Origin: Clostridia bacterium
GTDB lineage: Bacteria > Bacillota_A > Clostridia > Christensenellales > Aristaeellaceae
DNA: 39,858 nt
Assembly (NCBI GenBank): GCA_017399225.1
Contig: JAFQEB010000071.1
Location: forward strand, 1-39,858
Direction of reading: 5' to 3'
Shown here: piece after piece, positions 8,315 through 16,872 of the stretch
How positions within the stretch are numbered: the first letter of the stretch is position 1
Layout: each line of letters starts with the position of its first letter
Program-made: the position numbers and the translations under genes
The notes under the pieces: generated by a model
The model's database searches: none
What the model was told of the DNA's origin: nothing
What the model saw: only the letters and a program-made list of their open reading frames with translations

Positions 8315-9651
8315 GAAACGATCTCTCCTATCGGGTTGTTTATAGAGGGCAGCGGCGGCGTGTTGCACAGGCGGATCTCCCGGTGCATCAGCGTGTCGGT
8401 CAGGCGCAGGCCCAGCAGACAGCGCGGCCCGGCCTTGGCGGGAATGGGGAAATCACACCCGATGACAGCGCTGCTCTCCGGCAGCCAGGTGCGCACGTCC
8501 GTCTCCACCGGGCAGGAAACCAGCAGCGTCCCCTGCTCATCGCAGAGGATCACCTCGGCCCGCACCGGCCGGTAGCAGGGGGAGAAGCCCTGGTTGGCAA
8601 TGGTCAGCTTCACATGACAGCGGCCGTGGGTCACATGCGTCTCGCACTTTTGCAGCGCGTAACGGTAGCCCAGATGGGCGCCGATGTACTCCAGGTCGCT
8701 GGCCTTGCGGAAGGCGCCGGCAGCGGAGCTTCCCTTCGCCCATTTATCCAGCACGGCCCGGTCATAATTGCTGTTCAGATAGCTCACGCGCATCGCCGCC
8801 AGGGTGCGCACGGCAGGCTTGAAGTCATTGAGGGCAGAGGCATGGAGCACCTCGCCTCCGTTGGGCACATAGCGGCACAGCTGGGTCTGGAACAGCACCT
8901 CGTCATACCGGTTCAGCTTATCCGTGTAGGAGGTGGATTCGCTGCGGGATAGGCTTCCGTAGGTGCCCATATCCGTTTCCGAGCCCATGATGGCGTCGTT
9001 GAAGAGGCAGAAGCGGGCCTGCATGGCACTGCGCCGGACGTCGGAAAAGGACAGGGGGCTGTAGCAGCGGAAGATGGTGCGCCACTGGTTGGGGCAGCGC
9101 ACAGCGATGTAGGTGTGGGGCGAGGAGCAGGCCGCCAGCTGCTCCGCCAGGGTGATCAGGTGGCTCTGGGAGGTATAGCGGGTGTTGTGCATCTCCCCCC
9201 AGCTGCCGATGAACAGCCCCTGCAGGATGTAGATCTGCGGGCCGTAGTGCAGCATTAGCGGAGACAGCTGCCCCATGTGCTGCAATATGATGGACAGGGA
9301 AAGGGGCTCGTTCAGCGCGCCCTGGCCGTCCCAGTCATAGGTGAAGCGCAGGATGACCGCCACATTCAGCGAGGCGAAGTGCTCAAGGGCCGCGCCGATG
9401 TTCTCCAGCGCCGCCCCGGAAAGATCCCCGGCACGGAAGCGCTGCAGGTTGACCTCCAGCAGCACCAGCGTGTGCTCCCGGGGCGGGATATACTGCGTCA
9501 CGGGGATGTTCTTTTCCTCCAGGATGAGGCTGTCTGCATACATGCGGCAGATGGCATAAAAGCCGCGATATGGGTTCAGCAAACAGCCCGTTTCCTCCCG
9601 GAGGGGGAAAGGGCGAAAACTGCTTCGTTTTTCCGCCTTACGCCTGAACAT
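8311..9651 (-). CDS. DUF4874/DUF4832 protein
   Basis: A 446-residue protein with the DUF4874 hallmark NPYRGFY near residue 27, an NLQRF segment, and GSWGEMHNT near residue 165, where the Glu sits as in TIM-barrel glycosidases. A DUF4832-like C-terminal part ends in a beta-sandwich region (about 340-440). These families are thought to be glycoside-hydrolase-like. No signal peptide or membrane helix is visible, which is unusual if it were to cut the exported polymer. The ATG at 9651 overlaps the end of the upstream GT2 gene by 14 bases and has GGGAG upstream, so translation is coupled. Possible roles are trimming a cytoplasmic precursor or binding glycan; neither is shown. Confidence 0.72.
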   Translation of the reverse strand: MFRRKAEKRSSFRPFPLREETGCLLNPYRGFYAICRMYADSLILEEKNIPVTQYIPPREHTLVLLEVNLQRFRAGDLSGAALENIGAALEHFASLNVAVILRFTYDWDGQGALNEPLSLSIILQHMGQLSPLMLHYGPQIYILQGLFIGSWGEMHNTRYTSQSHLITLAEQLAACSSPHTYIAVRCPNQWRTIFRCYSPLSFSDVRRSAMQARFCLFNDAIMGSETDMGTYGSLSRSESTSYTDKLNRYDEVLFQTQLCRYVPNGGEVLHASALNDFKPAVRTLAAMRVSYLNSNYDRAVLDKWAKGSSAAGAFRKASDLEYIGAHLGYRYALQKCETHVTHGRCHVKLTIANQGFSPCYRPVRAEVILCDEQGTLLVSCPVETDVRTWLPESSAVIGCDFPIPAKAGPRCLLGLRLTDTLMHREIRLCNTPPLPSINNPIGEIVS

Positions 9652-10426
9652 TCTGATTGACTCCCTGCTTGGGCCGGCTGACCTTCTTCTGCTTTCTGGT
9701 TTTGAGGCGCAGGAACACCGCCAGCACGCTCAGAGGCATGACCATCATGTAGATCAGCGGCTTGAGGATGCCGGAGTGCATGCTTTCCCCGGCGGTACGC
9801 TCGTGCATGACCGAGGGGATCTCGACGATGCGGTAGCCCAGCATCAGCATCTGCACGATCATGTTGGCGTCGGGGTACATGTTGTCAAAATTCTGGAACT
9901 TGGAGTAATACAGGAAGGCGTCGCGGCTCAGGCCCTGCAGGCCGGAGGTGGGGTCCTTGATCACCTGGCCCGTGATCCTGCGGATCATCCAGCGGAAGAA
10001 GTTGATGGACACCCGCTTCAGACCGTTGATGTAGAATGTCTCGCTGCCCTCGGCAAAGCGGGAGCCGATGACGATATCCGGCATCTCGCCGCTCTCCAGG
10101 GGGGTGGTGAGCCGCTCGTAGAGGTTGAACACATTGCAGGCGTCGTGCTGACCATCGGCGTCCAGCTGGATGACAAAGCGGTACTTCTTGCGCACGGCAT
10201 ACTTGTAGCCCAGCTGCAGCGCGGAGCCATAGCCCAGGTTATAGACGTGGTTGATGACCTTCACATCATGCTGATGGGCGATCTGCACGGTCTGGTCGCG
10301 GGAGAAGTCGTTGATGACCAGGATATCGGCCAGGTCATATACGCCGGCCTCCTTCATCTTGTCAAGGAAGGGGCCGATGCTTTCTTCTTCGTTATAGGCG
10401 GGGATCAGTACCAGCACTTCTTTCAT
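9638..10426 (-). CDS. GT2 glycosyltransferase, DPM1-like
   Basis: A 262-residue GT2 enzyme resembling dolichyl/polyprenyl-phosphate sugar synthases. It has LIPAYNEEESI at the N-terminus, the nucleotide-binding D40, the metal-binding D89-A-D91 in QLDADGQHD, and a GSRFAEG segment. A hydrophobic C-terminal stretch (about 220-245) followed by a Lys/Arg-rich tail suggests peripheral membrane anchoring. Enzymes of this kind charge a polyprenyl phosphate with a sugar that a GT-C enzyme later uses outside the cell, which fits the GT-C-like gene downstream and the DUF2304 gene upstream. AGGAGG precedes the ATG. The activity is known for the family; the donor sugar is unknown. Confidence 0.88.
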   Translation of the reverse strand: MKEVLVLIPAYNEEESIGPFLDKMKEAGVYDLADILVINDFSRDQTVQIAHQHDVKVINHVYNLGYGSALQLGYKYAVRKKYRFVIQLDADGQHDACNVFNLYERLTTPLESGEMPDIVIGSRFAEGSETFYINGLKRVSINFFRWMIRRITGQVIKDPTSGLQGLSRDAFLYYSKFQNFDNMYPDANMIVQMLMLGYRIVEIPSVMHERTAGESMHSGILKPLIYMMVMPLSVLAVFLRLKTRKQKKVSRPKQGVNQNVQA

Positions 10427-10442
10427 GGGGAGCGCCTCCTCT

Positions 10443-11651
10443 TCAGTCCATCAGCGAGAGCATCGCCTGCAGGTCTTCCGGATGATCGAGCTGCTTCTTC
10501 ATCACATTCTGCCGCAGCTCCCGGCAGATCTCGGGGTGATCCAGCGCGTATTTCAGCGTTTCGGTCAGATTCTCCACATTCAGCGTCAGCAGCAGGCCGT
10601 CCACGCCGTGGGTGATCTGCTCGGTGTTGCCCGTGCAGTCCGACGCCACGATGGTCTTGCCCAGCACCTGCGCTTCCTCAATGGCAATGGATTTGCCCTC
10701 AAAGCGGGTCGCATGCACATACAGCGTCGCTTCGCTGATGTAGGGATAGGGGTTATCCACCGCACCCATGAGGATGAAGTGCTCCTGCATACCGTGCTGG
10801 GCGATCAGCTTCTCCAGGCTGGGGCGCTCCGGGCCCTCGCCCAGGATGTTCCAGCGCAGGTCGTAGCCCATCTCCCGCAGGCGAGCGCAGGCCTCAATGG
10901 CGATATCGTAGCCCTTCTGGTAATGCAGGCGGCCCACCGTCACCAGGCGGATACCGTCAAAGCCGTCAGTGAAGCCCTTTTCCTTCGCCAGGCGGCGGAT
11001 GCGCTCCTGATCCAGCAGGTTGCGGAAGAGCATCGTCTTTTCCCGGTACTGGGGATACACCGCGCAGAACTTCTCCTTCACCTCGTCCGACACGGTGAAG
11101 ATGCGGTCGACGCCGTCATAGCAGCCCTGATCCATCTGGGGGGTGTAGCCGGCCTGCTGGTAATCGATGTGGATGAAAGCGGCCTTGCGGTCGGCCTGCA
11201 CCCGATCGGCCAGGTAATAGGCGGCAGCGCCCTCGATGTAGGCCACAGCCAGGTCGTAGCGCTTATCCGGCGCGGGGGCAGAGGCAGCCAGCAGCCGCCA
11301 GAGCGCCTTGTCGGGCTGGATGCGGCCGGTCTGCTTCTTCTGCGCGCGGATGTTGCGCAGCATCTCCGGCAGCATACGCAATCCGTTCAGGCGGCAGAAG
11401 AAGGCGCGGAGAGCCTGGCCCACGATGGCCATGCGCCCCGCCGGGGACAGCACGGAATCGCAGGAATACCGCTTGTTGAGGATATGCACCTCCTCCGGCA
11501 CACGGGCAAAGAGCTCGCCCCGGGGGATGATGGCATACAGGGAGATCTCATACTCCCCCATGGACAGGAGGCGGTTGATCAGATTGATCAGTGCGGTCTC
11601 CGCACCGGCCCGGCCCATGGTGTTGATGACAAAGAGGAGCTGCTTCTTCAT
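10443..11651 (-). CDS. GT4 glycosyltransferase
   Basis: A 402-residue GT4 (GT-B fold) enzyme. The N-terminus reads LLFVINTMGRAGAE, the C-terminal donor domain begins near VTVGRLHYQKGYD, and the FEGKSIAIEEAQ segment provides the E-x7-E motif. The ATG at 11651 was chosen because GGGAG lies eight bases ahead; a GTG at 11660 overlaps the DUF2304 stop but has no spacing to a ribosome site. It is translationally coupled to DUF2304. It probably adds a hexose or amino sugar to a lipid-linked or growing glycan; specificity cannot be read from the sequence. Confidence 0.9.
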   Translation of the reverse strand: MKKQLLFVINTMGRAGAETALINLINRLLSMGEYEISLYAIIPRGELFARVPEEVHILNKRYSCDSVLSPAGRMAIVGQALRAFFCRLNGLRMLPEMLRNIRAQKKQTGRIQPDKALWRLLAASAPAPDKRYDLAVAYIEGAAAYYLADRVQADRKAAFIHIDYQQAGYTPQMDQGCYDGVDRIFTVSDEVKEKFCAVYPQYREKTMLFRNLLDQERIRRLAKEKGFTDGFDGIRLVTVGRLHYQKGYDIAIEACARLREMGYDLRWNILGEGPERPSLEKLIAQHGMQEHFILMGAVDNPYPYISEATLYVHATRFEGKSIAIEEAQVLGKTIVASDCTGNTEQITHGVDGLLLTLNVENLTETLKYALDHPEICRELRQNVMKKQLDHPEDLQAMLSLMD

Positions 11652-11656
11652 GCCGG

Positions 11657-12034
11657 TCACTCCCTGTTTTCCTTGGTCTGGACAGGATGGGGCTCGGAGG
11701 GCTTGATATCGCTGTTGAGGATGGAGATCTGGATGGACAGCTCATTGACCCGGCGGGCCAGATCCGCATTGGCACGGTAGCAGTTGTAAATGCCGAACAG
11801 CGCCGCAACGATGGCAATGGCAAAGATGATGGAGGGCGCGTAATCGACCTTGAAGAAGCCGGCAACCAGCGTCGTCAGGCTGGGAATCAGGCCCGCGATG
11901 AACATCATCAGCGCGATGCCAAACCAGAACAGGCACTGCTTCTCCGTCAGCTTGCGGCGGATGAGATCCCGCAGGGTGATGTAGGACAGCGCTACGCTGG
12001 CCAGGCAGATGAACAGGCGAAGAACCACAGACAT
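11657..12034 (-). CDS. DUF2304 small membrane protein
   Basis: A 125-residue protein with three predicted membrane helices (about 4-20, 33-55, 65-85) and a short C-terminal coiled-coil-like stretch (LARRVNELSIQISILN). The layout matches DUF2304 proteins, which are commonly found beside DPM1-like GT2 and other glycosyltransferases and are presumed partners of them. It sits between pelG and the GT4 gene, 33 bases after pelG and overlapping the GT4 upstream start. AAAGGGG lies ahead of the ATG. It probably anchors or assists the following glycosyltransferases; this is inferred from context. Confidence 0.75.
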   Translation of the reverse strand: MSVVLRLFICLASVALSYITLRDLIRRKLTEKQCLFWFGIALMMFIAGLIPSLTTLVAGFFKVDYAPSIIFAIAIVAALFGIYNCYRANADLARRVNELSIQISILNSDIKPSEPHPVQTKENRE

Positions 12035-12067
12035 GGTGAAGTACCCCTTTCCATGATCGGATGTGCG

Positions 12068-13504
12068 TTACCGGCTGAAAACGAGGGAGGAGGGCCGCTC
12101 GCCCACGCCCTTTTCCAGGATGGAGCCGCGGCAGAAGATGAAGTGATCCAGCCGCTTTTCGATCCAGCGCAGCCGGAAGTAGGAGAAGGTGAATGCGCAC
12201 AGGGAGGCAATGGTGAAGCCCAGGCCGTACCAGATGACCGGCAGGTGCATGGACAACAGGGAGCCCAGGAACGTCACCACGGCGAAGATCACGCTGCTCA
12301 GCGCCGCGCCCGTCAGGTCGTTGAAGTAGTACAGGTACAGCATCAGCGAGTAGTACAGGAAGGACATGAAGTAGCCCACGGCCATCAGCGGGTAGATCTG
12401 CATCGTGACGCCGGAGCAGCCCATCATGGGCAGCACGATGTTGGCCACCAGGAAGATGACGATGGTGACGCAGAACTGCAGGCGCACCAGGGACAGCAGC
12501 TGCGTGGACAGGGTGCGGAACATGCGCTTCTTTGCCTTCTCGATCGTATCCAGCTTGCCGCCGATGACGGCGTTCATGTAATCCGCATAATGCTCGTGGA
12601 AGTGCATCTCCACCCGGGAAATGAAGAAGGTGCTGGCGGAGATGTTGGTGAACATGGCGATGCAGGTGGCCATGTCGTAGGGCTGGTTGCACACATAGGT
12701 GTTGACGATGATCATCCGCCAGGGATGCGTCCAGAACACGAAGTTATGGGCGAAGAGGCCCAGGGTGTAGCCGAAGTTGGCCACCACCAGCTTCCAGTAG
12801 CGGCGGAAGGTGCGGCCCACCGGGCGGTAGCGGTAGGAGCTGTTCTTGAAGTACTTCAGCGCATGGCTCATCTGCAGCACCGCGATCAGCCAGAAGCCGA
12901 TAGCCAGCGCCAGCAGCATACTGTAGGTGATGCCCAGGTGCATAATGTAGCGAAAGATCAGCGACAGGATGAAGGTCGTCAGCATCCCCAGGATGAAGTA
13001 GGTGGAGATGTACTTGTAGGCCTTGAGGATGGAGTTGAAGATCATCGAGCAGAACACCAGCGCCAGGGCCAGGAAGCACATGAAGGAGGTGAACACATAG
13101 TAGGCCGGGACGCCGCCGTTCAAGTACTCATGCAGGTAGAAGGGGATGCCCAGCACCGCCGCCAGGATCAGGCAGCAGCCCAGGCCGAAGAAGATGCAGG
13201 GGCGGATATCGTCGTAGTCCTCGGTGTAGATGTGGTCGGCCATGTACTTGGACAAAACCGAATTGAAGGGAGACGAGGTCAGCAGGGCAAAAATGAACAC
13301 ATAGAGGATCGTGCAGGAGAAGAGCTCGCGCTCCAGCATGTTCACCGCGTCAAAGTGCAGCACCTCGAACATCAGCAGCAAACAGCCGATGACCACCAGC
13401 ATGGGGGCGATGGTGTAGCTGATGGAGCAGGCCACGCCGTACAGGGAGGACGCCAGGGAGCGCTTGTTGAAAATGCGGTTGAGCTTGATGCCTACGCCGG
13501 CCAT
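12068..13504 (-). CDS. pelG: PelG-like membrane transporter
   Basis: A 478-residue membrane protein with about twelve helices, similar in length and N-terminal pattern (GIKLNRIFNKRSLASSLYG) to PelG, the MOP-superfamily protein that works with PelF to move the Pel polymer across the cytoplasmic membrane. The start is the ATG at 13504, one base after the pelF stop, with AAGGAGG upstream; a longer frame to 13558 would overlap pelF and has no ribosome site. Conserved PelG-type loops such as FHEHYADYMNAVIGG are present. The direct pelF-pelG pairing is the strongest contextual support. Confidence 0.9.
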   Translation of the reverse strand: MAGVGIKLNRIFNKRSLASSLYGVACSISYTIAPMLVVIGCLLLMFEVLHFDAVNMLERELFSCTILYVFIFALLTSSPFNSVLSKYMADHIYTEDYDDIRPCIFFGLGCCLILAAVLGIPFYLHEYLNGGVPAYYVFTSFMCFLALALVFCSMIFNSILKAYKYISTYFILGMLTTFILSLIFRYIMHLGITYSMLLALAIGFWLIAVLQMSHALKYFKNSSYRYRPVGRTFRRYWKLVVANFGYTLGLFAHNFVFWTHPWRMIIVNTYVCNQPYDMATCIAMFTNISASTFFISRVEMHFHEHYADYMNAVIGGKLDTIEKAKKRMFRTLSTQLLSLVRLQFCVTIVIFLVANIVLPMMGCSGVTMQIYPLMAVGYFMSFLYYSLMLYLYYFNDLTGAALSSVIFAVVTFLGSLLSMHLPVIWYGLGFTIASLCAFTFSYFRLRWIEKRLDHFIFCRGSILEKGVGERPSSLVFSR

Positions 13505-13505
13505 A

Positions 13506-14978
13506 TCAGCACTCGCCTCCTTCCCCGATGAGCGCAGTGGCGCCGGCCTGCCGTCCAAGCCGGTTATACAGGCTGCGATAGGTGCGCGTCATGTACTCGA
13601 TCCTGTATTTTCGCATCAGCCGCTCGTAGCCGACCTGCCCCATCTCGCGGCGCATTTCCGGGTCGCGGGCCAGGGTCAGGATAGCTTCGGAGATGGCGCT
13701 GATGTTCATCACCGGGGCCACGATGCCCGCAGCGCCCAGGTTATCCCCGTCCTCGCCCATGATCAGCCCGAAGCAGTTGCCCACGTTGGTGGCGATGCAG
13801 GGCTTCCTGACCGCAAAGCTCTCCAGAATGGTCAGCGGCTGGCCCTCGCTGATGGAGGTGAGGATGGTCATATCCATCTTGCCGATGTAGTCGATGGTAT
13901 TGATTCGCCCGGTGATCTCCACGTTTTTCACCTGCAGCGTTTCGATCAGCATCCGGCACTCGGCGGCATATTCCGGGTCCTCGTCATCCGGGCCCATCAG
14001 CCAGAGGCGGAGCATCGGCTCCCTCTGCTGGGCAAAGTGGAAGGCGCTGATCATGGTCTTGACGTCCTTGATGGGGGTGATGCGCAGGATCGCCCCCACG
14101 TTGATGTAGGGATCGTTCTCGTCCTTTCCCGGGGCGGACAGGAAGCGCTCCGTGCGGATGCCGTTCGGGGTGATCTCCGTCTTCTCCGCCGGGCAGCCCA
14201 GCTCGATTTGCAGCTCACGGGCATAGGAGAACAGCGCCGTCACCACGTCCGCATACTGATACGCGCAAAGGCTCATCTTGCGGAACTGCTGGATCCAGAT
14301 ATCCTTGTAGATGCCCTGCACCCAGTGGGCGCGGATGATCTCCTCCTCCCGCTCACGGGTGTAGATGCCGTGCTCGGAGATGAGCATGGCGGATTCGGGA
14401 TACAGCGCCTTGGCCATCGCGCCCACGATGCCGGAATAGCCCGTGGCCACGCAGTGATAGATATCCGCCTTGGGCGGGATGAACTGCATCGCGGTGAACA
14501 GGGGCAGGTAGATGGAGCGCAGCGTCCAGAGGAAATCGGAGAATGTGATGTTGCTGAAGTTCTTCTTGTAATACTTGCGGATGATCTTCAGGAAGGCCGG
14601 GGACATCAGCAGCTCGTTGATGGACAGAGCCGGATCGCGGAAGAGGTCGAACACACCCCGCCAATCCACATTTTCGCCGATCACCAGGCTCTGCAGCGCC
14701 TCCTCATGGCGGCGGTGCAGCTTCATCCAGGCAAACTTGTCGCTCTCCAGGCCCTTGCGCCCCGGCGACCAGTCCTGATCCAGCAGGTAGATCTCATACA
14801 CCTCCCGCAGGTTTTCCGGCAGCTCGTAGACGAACTTGCCCCGCATACTGCGGTCGGAGAGGATCGCCACCAGGGAAAACTCCACCTGCGGGAAGGACTG
14901 GATCAGGCTGTGGATCCAGCTGGATACGCCGCCCACCACATAGGGATAGCAGCCCTCGGCAATGAGGCAGACCTTCAC
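13506..14978 (-). CDS. pelF: PelF-like polysaccharide synthase (GT4)
   Basis: A 490-residue cytoplasmic GT-B glycosyltransferase. It carries features typical of PelF: CLIAEGCYPYVVGGVSSWI at the N-terminus, ISEHGIYTREREEEI near residue 200, and SEGQPLTILE with E378 and E386 as the E-x7-E pair. PelF polymerises N-acetylhexosamine from UDP-GalNAc/UDP-GlcNAc in the characterised Pel systems. The start is a GTG at 14978 that overlaps the stop of the DUF2194 gene by four bases, with AGGAGG ten bases ahead. Together with pelG downstream and pelD/pelE upstream it defines the Pel core. Confidence 0.93.
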   Translation of the reverse strand: MKVCLIAEGCYPYVVGGVSSWIHSLIQSFPQVEFSLVAILSDRSMRGKFVYELPENLREVYEIYLLDQDWSPGRKGLESDKFAWMKLHRRHEEALQSLVIGENVDWRGVFDLFRDPALSINELLMSPAFLKIIRKYYKKNFSNITFSDFLWTLRSIYLPLFTAMQFIPPKADIYHCVATGYSGIVGAMAKALYPESAMLISEHGIYTREREEEIIRAHWVQGIYKDIWIQQFRKMSLCAYQYADVVTALFSYARELQIELGCPAEKTEITPNGIRTERFLSAPGKDENDPYINVGAILRITPIKDVKTMISAFHFAQQREPMLRLWLMGPDDEDPEYAAECRMLIETLQVKNVEITGRINTIDYIGKMDMTILTSISEGQPLTILESFAVRKPCIATNVGNCFGLIMGEDGDNLGAAGIVAPVMNISAISEAILTLARDPEMRREMGQVGYERLMRKYRIEYMTRTYRSLYNRLGRQAGATALIGEGGEC

Positions 14979-16843
14979 TTCTTGATCACCTCCTGATAGG
15001 TGTCGGGGGCGTCGGTGATGACGTTCAGCTGCCGGAGATGCAGCTTCATCTGCGCGCCCTCAGGCCGGAGGAGATACGCGGTATCGGAGAGCCGGGTGCA
15101 TTCGCCGCCCTCCGCCTGAAGGACCTCCCGGCCGATCAGGCGCAGCACGAAGGACGCCCCCTCCACGCCGTTGGTGACCTCCAGCGTCAGCACGTCCTCC
15201 TCCAGCGCGGCGGCATAATCCACCGACAGGAAGGTACGCACCCGCTCATCCAGCCCGTAGACCGTCACCGCGTCAAAATCCCGGTAGGGCTTCTGATAGG
15301 TGTCGCCCCGGGACCAGCGCAGGTTCAGCGTGTTCCAGTCCTCGCCCTGTGCGGGGTAGAAGGCCTGGGACAATTCCACCTTCTGGTTGTTCATGCCCAG
15401 CGCCGTCTCGATGCACATCAGGCGCAGATCATCCATGCTCTCGTGGACATAGCCGTCCGTGGTGTAGGAGACCGCCAGGGTCTCCTCGTTGACGAAGGCC
15501 ATCAGCGGCTCTGTGTCATCGGCGTCGGTCATCAGGAGCGTCACGCGCTCCAGGGGCGCAGGCAGCTGCCCGGCAGAGGCCAGCTCCGCCAGCTGCTCCC
15601 GCGTGACGCTGGCAGCGGTGAACACATATTCCGGCATGTTATCGGCCAGGAAGGCCGCATTCTCCCGGCAGATCTCCGCCAGCGGCTTTTCCGACCGCTG
15701 CTGCAGCGACAGGCCCAGCGTGCCGGAGAGCCGCTCGATGCCCTGGCGATAGAAGGTGATGAACTCCCCGCTGGGCTGGTTTTCATCCGCGTAATCCAGC
15801 TGGGGGGCCATGAAGAAATTGTGGGAACCGCCGTAGTTGCCCAGGATCTTCACGATGGCGGGCCACAGCACGTCGCGGCCCAGGGCCTCGGAGGTGCGGC
15901 TGTACAGCGCGGAGAGCTGCTCCTGGTTCTCGACCGTCAGCATGGGGAAATCCACCACGGAGATGGTCTGGGCATTGACGACCGGGTACAGGTAGAACGC
16001 TTCCCGCTGGGACATGAAGGCAGTGATGAGGCCCAGCAGGCTCTTGCCGCCAAAGGCGTCGGTGTTGACGCAGAAGACGTCCGCCTTCCTGGTGCAGGTG
16101 CGCCAGAGAAGGCCGGGCAGATCCTTGTAATCGATGGACGCATCCTCGGCGATGGCCTGGGCGAACATGAGGTAGCCGGGGCGCAGGGTGTAATAGGGCA
16201 CGGCGCGCGGGACGTCCGCGTCAGTCTCGCCGTAAATATCCTCCATCGCATAAATGCGGTCGCCGCCCAGGAAGAACTCATCAAAGATGTAAAAGCCCTT
16301 CAGGGGCAGGGACTCCTGCACGAAGCCGCCGATGCCGAAGAAGTCCGCCAGCTCCGGGGCTGCCTGCAGGGTCTGATAATCCGGCAGGGCGGTGAAGATC
16401 ATGTCCACGCCCGCATCGGCATAGGCCGTCAGGCGGGGCAGATCGTCCGGGGTGACGAGGCCCCCGTCAAAGAGCAGCACCGTGCAGTCCGCGATCTCCG
16501 CGACCTCCGGCAGGGCGTTATATACCTGATACCGGCAGCGGGCGTACACGCACCACTCCTTGATCACCAGCGCATTGACGCTGCCCTCGTCCGCGGCAAT
16601 GATGCCCACGCGGGGATTGTCCGCCGCCAGGGCAGCCGCCGCATTTTCACCCGCTGCGGGCTCCCCGGCGTTTAGCACGGCCGCATCGAAGACCTGGGAA
16701 GCCCTGATGGTGACGGGGATGTCCGCCTGCGGGTTATACTCCCGGCGGGTCAGGTAGCCGGCGGAGATATCCACCGACATGAACATGACGAACACCACCA
16801 GGAACATGATCAGGATCACGAAAAAATTGCGGCGCGTCAGCAT
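14975..16843 (-). CDS. DUF2194 protein in the PelA-deacetylase position
   Basis: A 622-residue membrane-anchored extracytoplasmic protein, with one N-terminal helix (about 5-27) and then a long outside domain. The DUF2194 family occurs in Gram-positive pel loci, where a deacetylase-only PelA is expected between pelE and pelF. The ATG at 16843 was chosen because AAGGAGG sits nine bases upstream; ATGs at 16876 and 16873 lie inside the pelE end without such a site. The protein has only three histidines (in SHNFF, VHESM and LHLRQ), so the H-x3-H metal site of CE4-type deacetylases is absent as far as I can see. Its chemistry is therefore uncertain. The C-terminal ~150 residues look beta-rich and may bind glycan. 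Confidence 0.75.
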   Translation of the reverse strand: MLTRRNFFVILIMFLVVFVMFMSVDISAGYLTRREYNPQADIPVTIRASQVFDAAVLNAGEPAAGENAAAALAADNPRVGIIAADEGSVNALVIKEWCVYARCRYQVYNALPEVAEIADCTVLLFDGGLVTPDDLPRLTAYADAGVDMIFTALPDYQTLQAAPELADFFGIGGFVQESLPLKGFYIFDEFFLGGDRIYAMEDIYGETDADVPRAVPYYTLRPGYLMFAQAIAEDASIDYKDLPGLLWRTCTRKADVFCVNTDAFGGKSLLGLITAFMSQREAFYLYPVVNAQTISVVDFPMLTVENQEQLSALYSRTSEALGRDVLWPAIVKILGNYGGSHNFFMAPQLDYADENQPSGEFITFYRQGIERLSGTLGLSLQQRSEKPLAEICRENAAFLADNMPEYVFTAASVTREQLAELASAGQLPAPLERVTLLMTDADDTEPLMAFVNEETLAVSYTTDGYVHESMDDLRLMCIETALGMNNQKVELSQAFYPAQGEDWNTLNLRWSRGDTYQKPYRDFDAVTVYGLDERVRTFLSVDYAAALEEDVLTLEVTNGVEGASFVLRLIGREVLQAEGGECTRLSDTAYLLRPEGAQMKLHLRQLNVITDAPDTYQEVIKK

Positions 16844-16872
16844 ACCCGTCACCTCCTTTTCCGTATTTTTCA

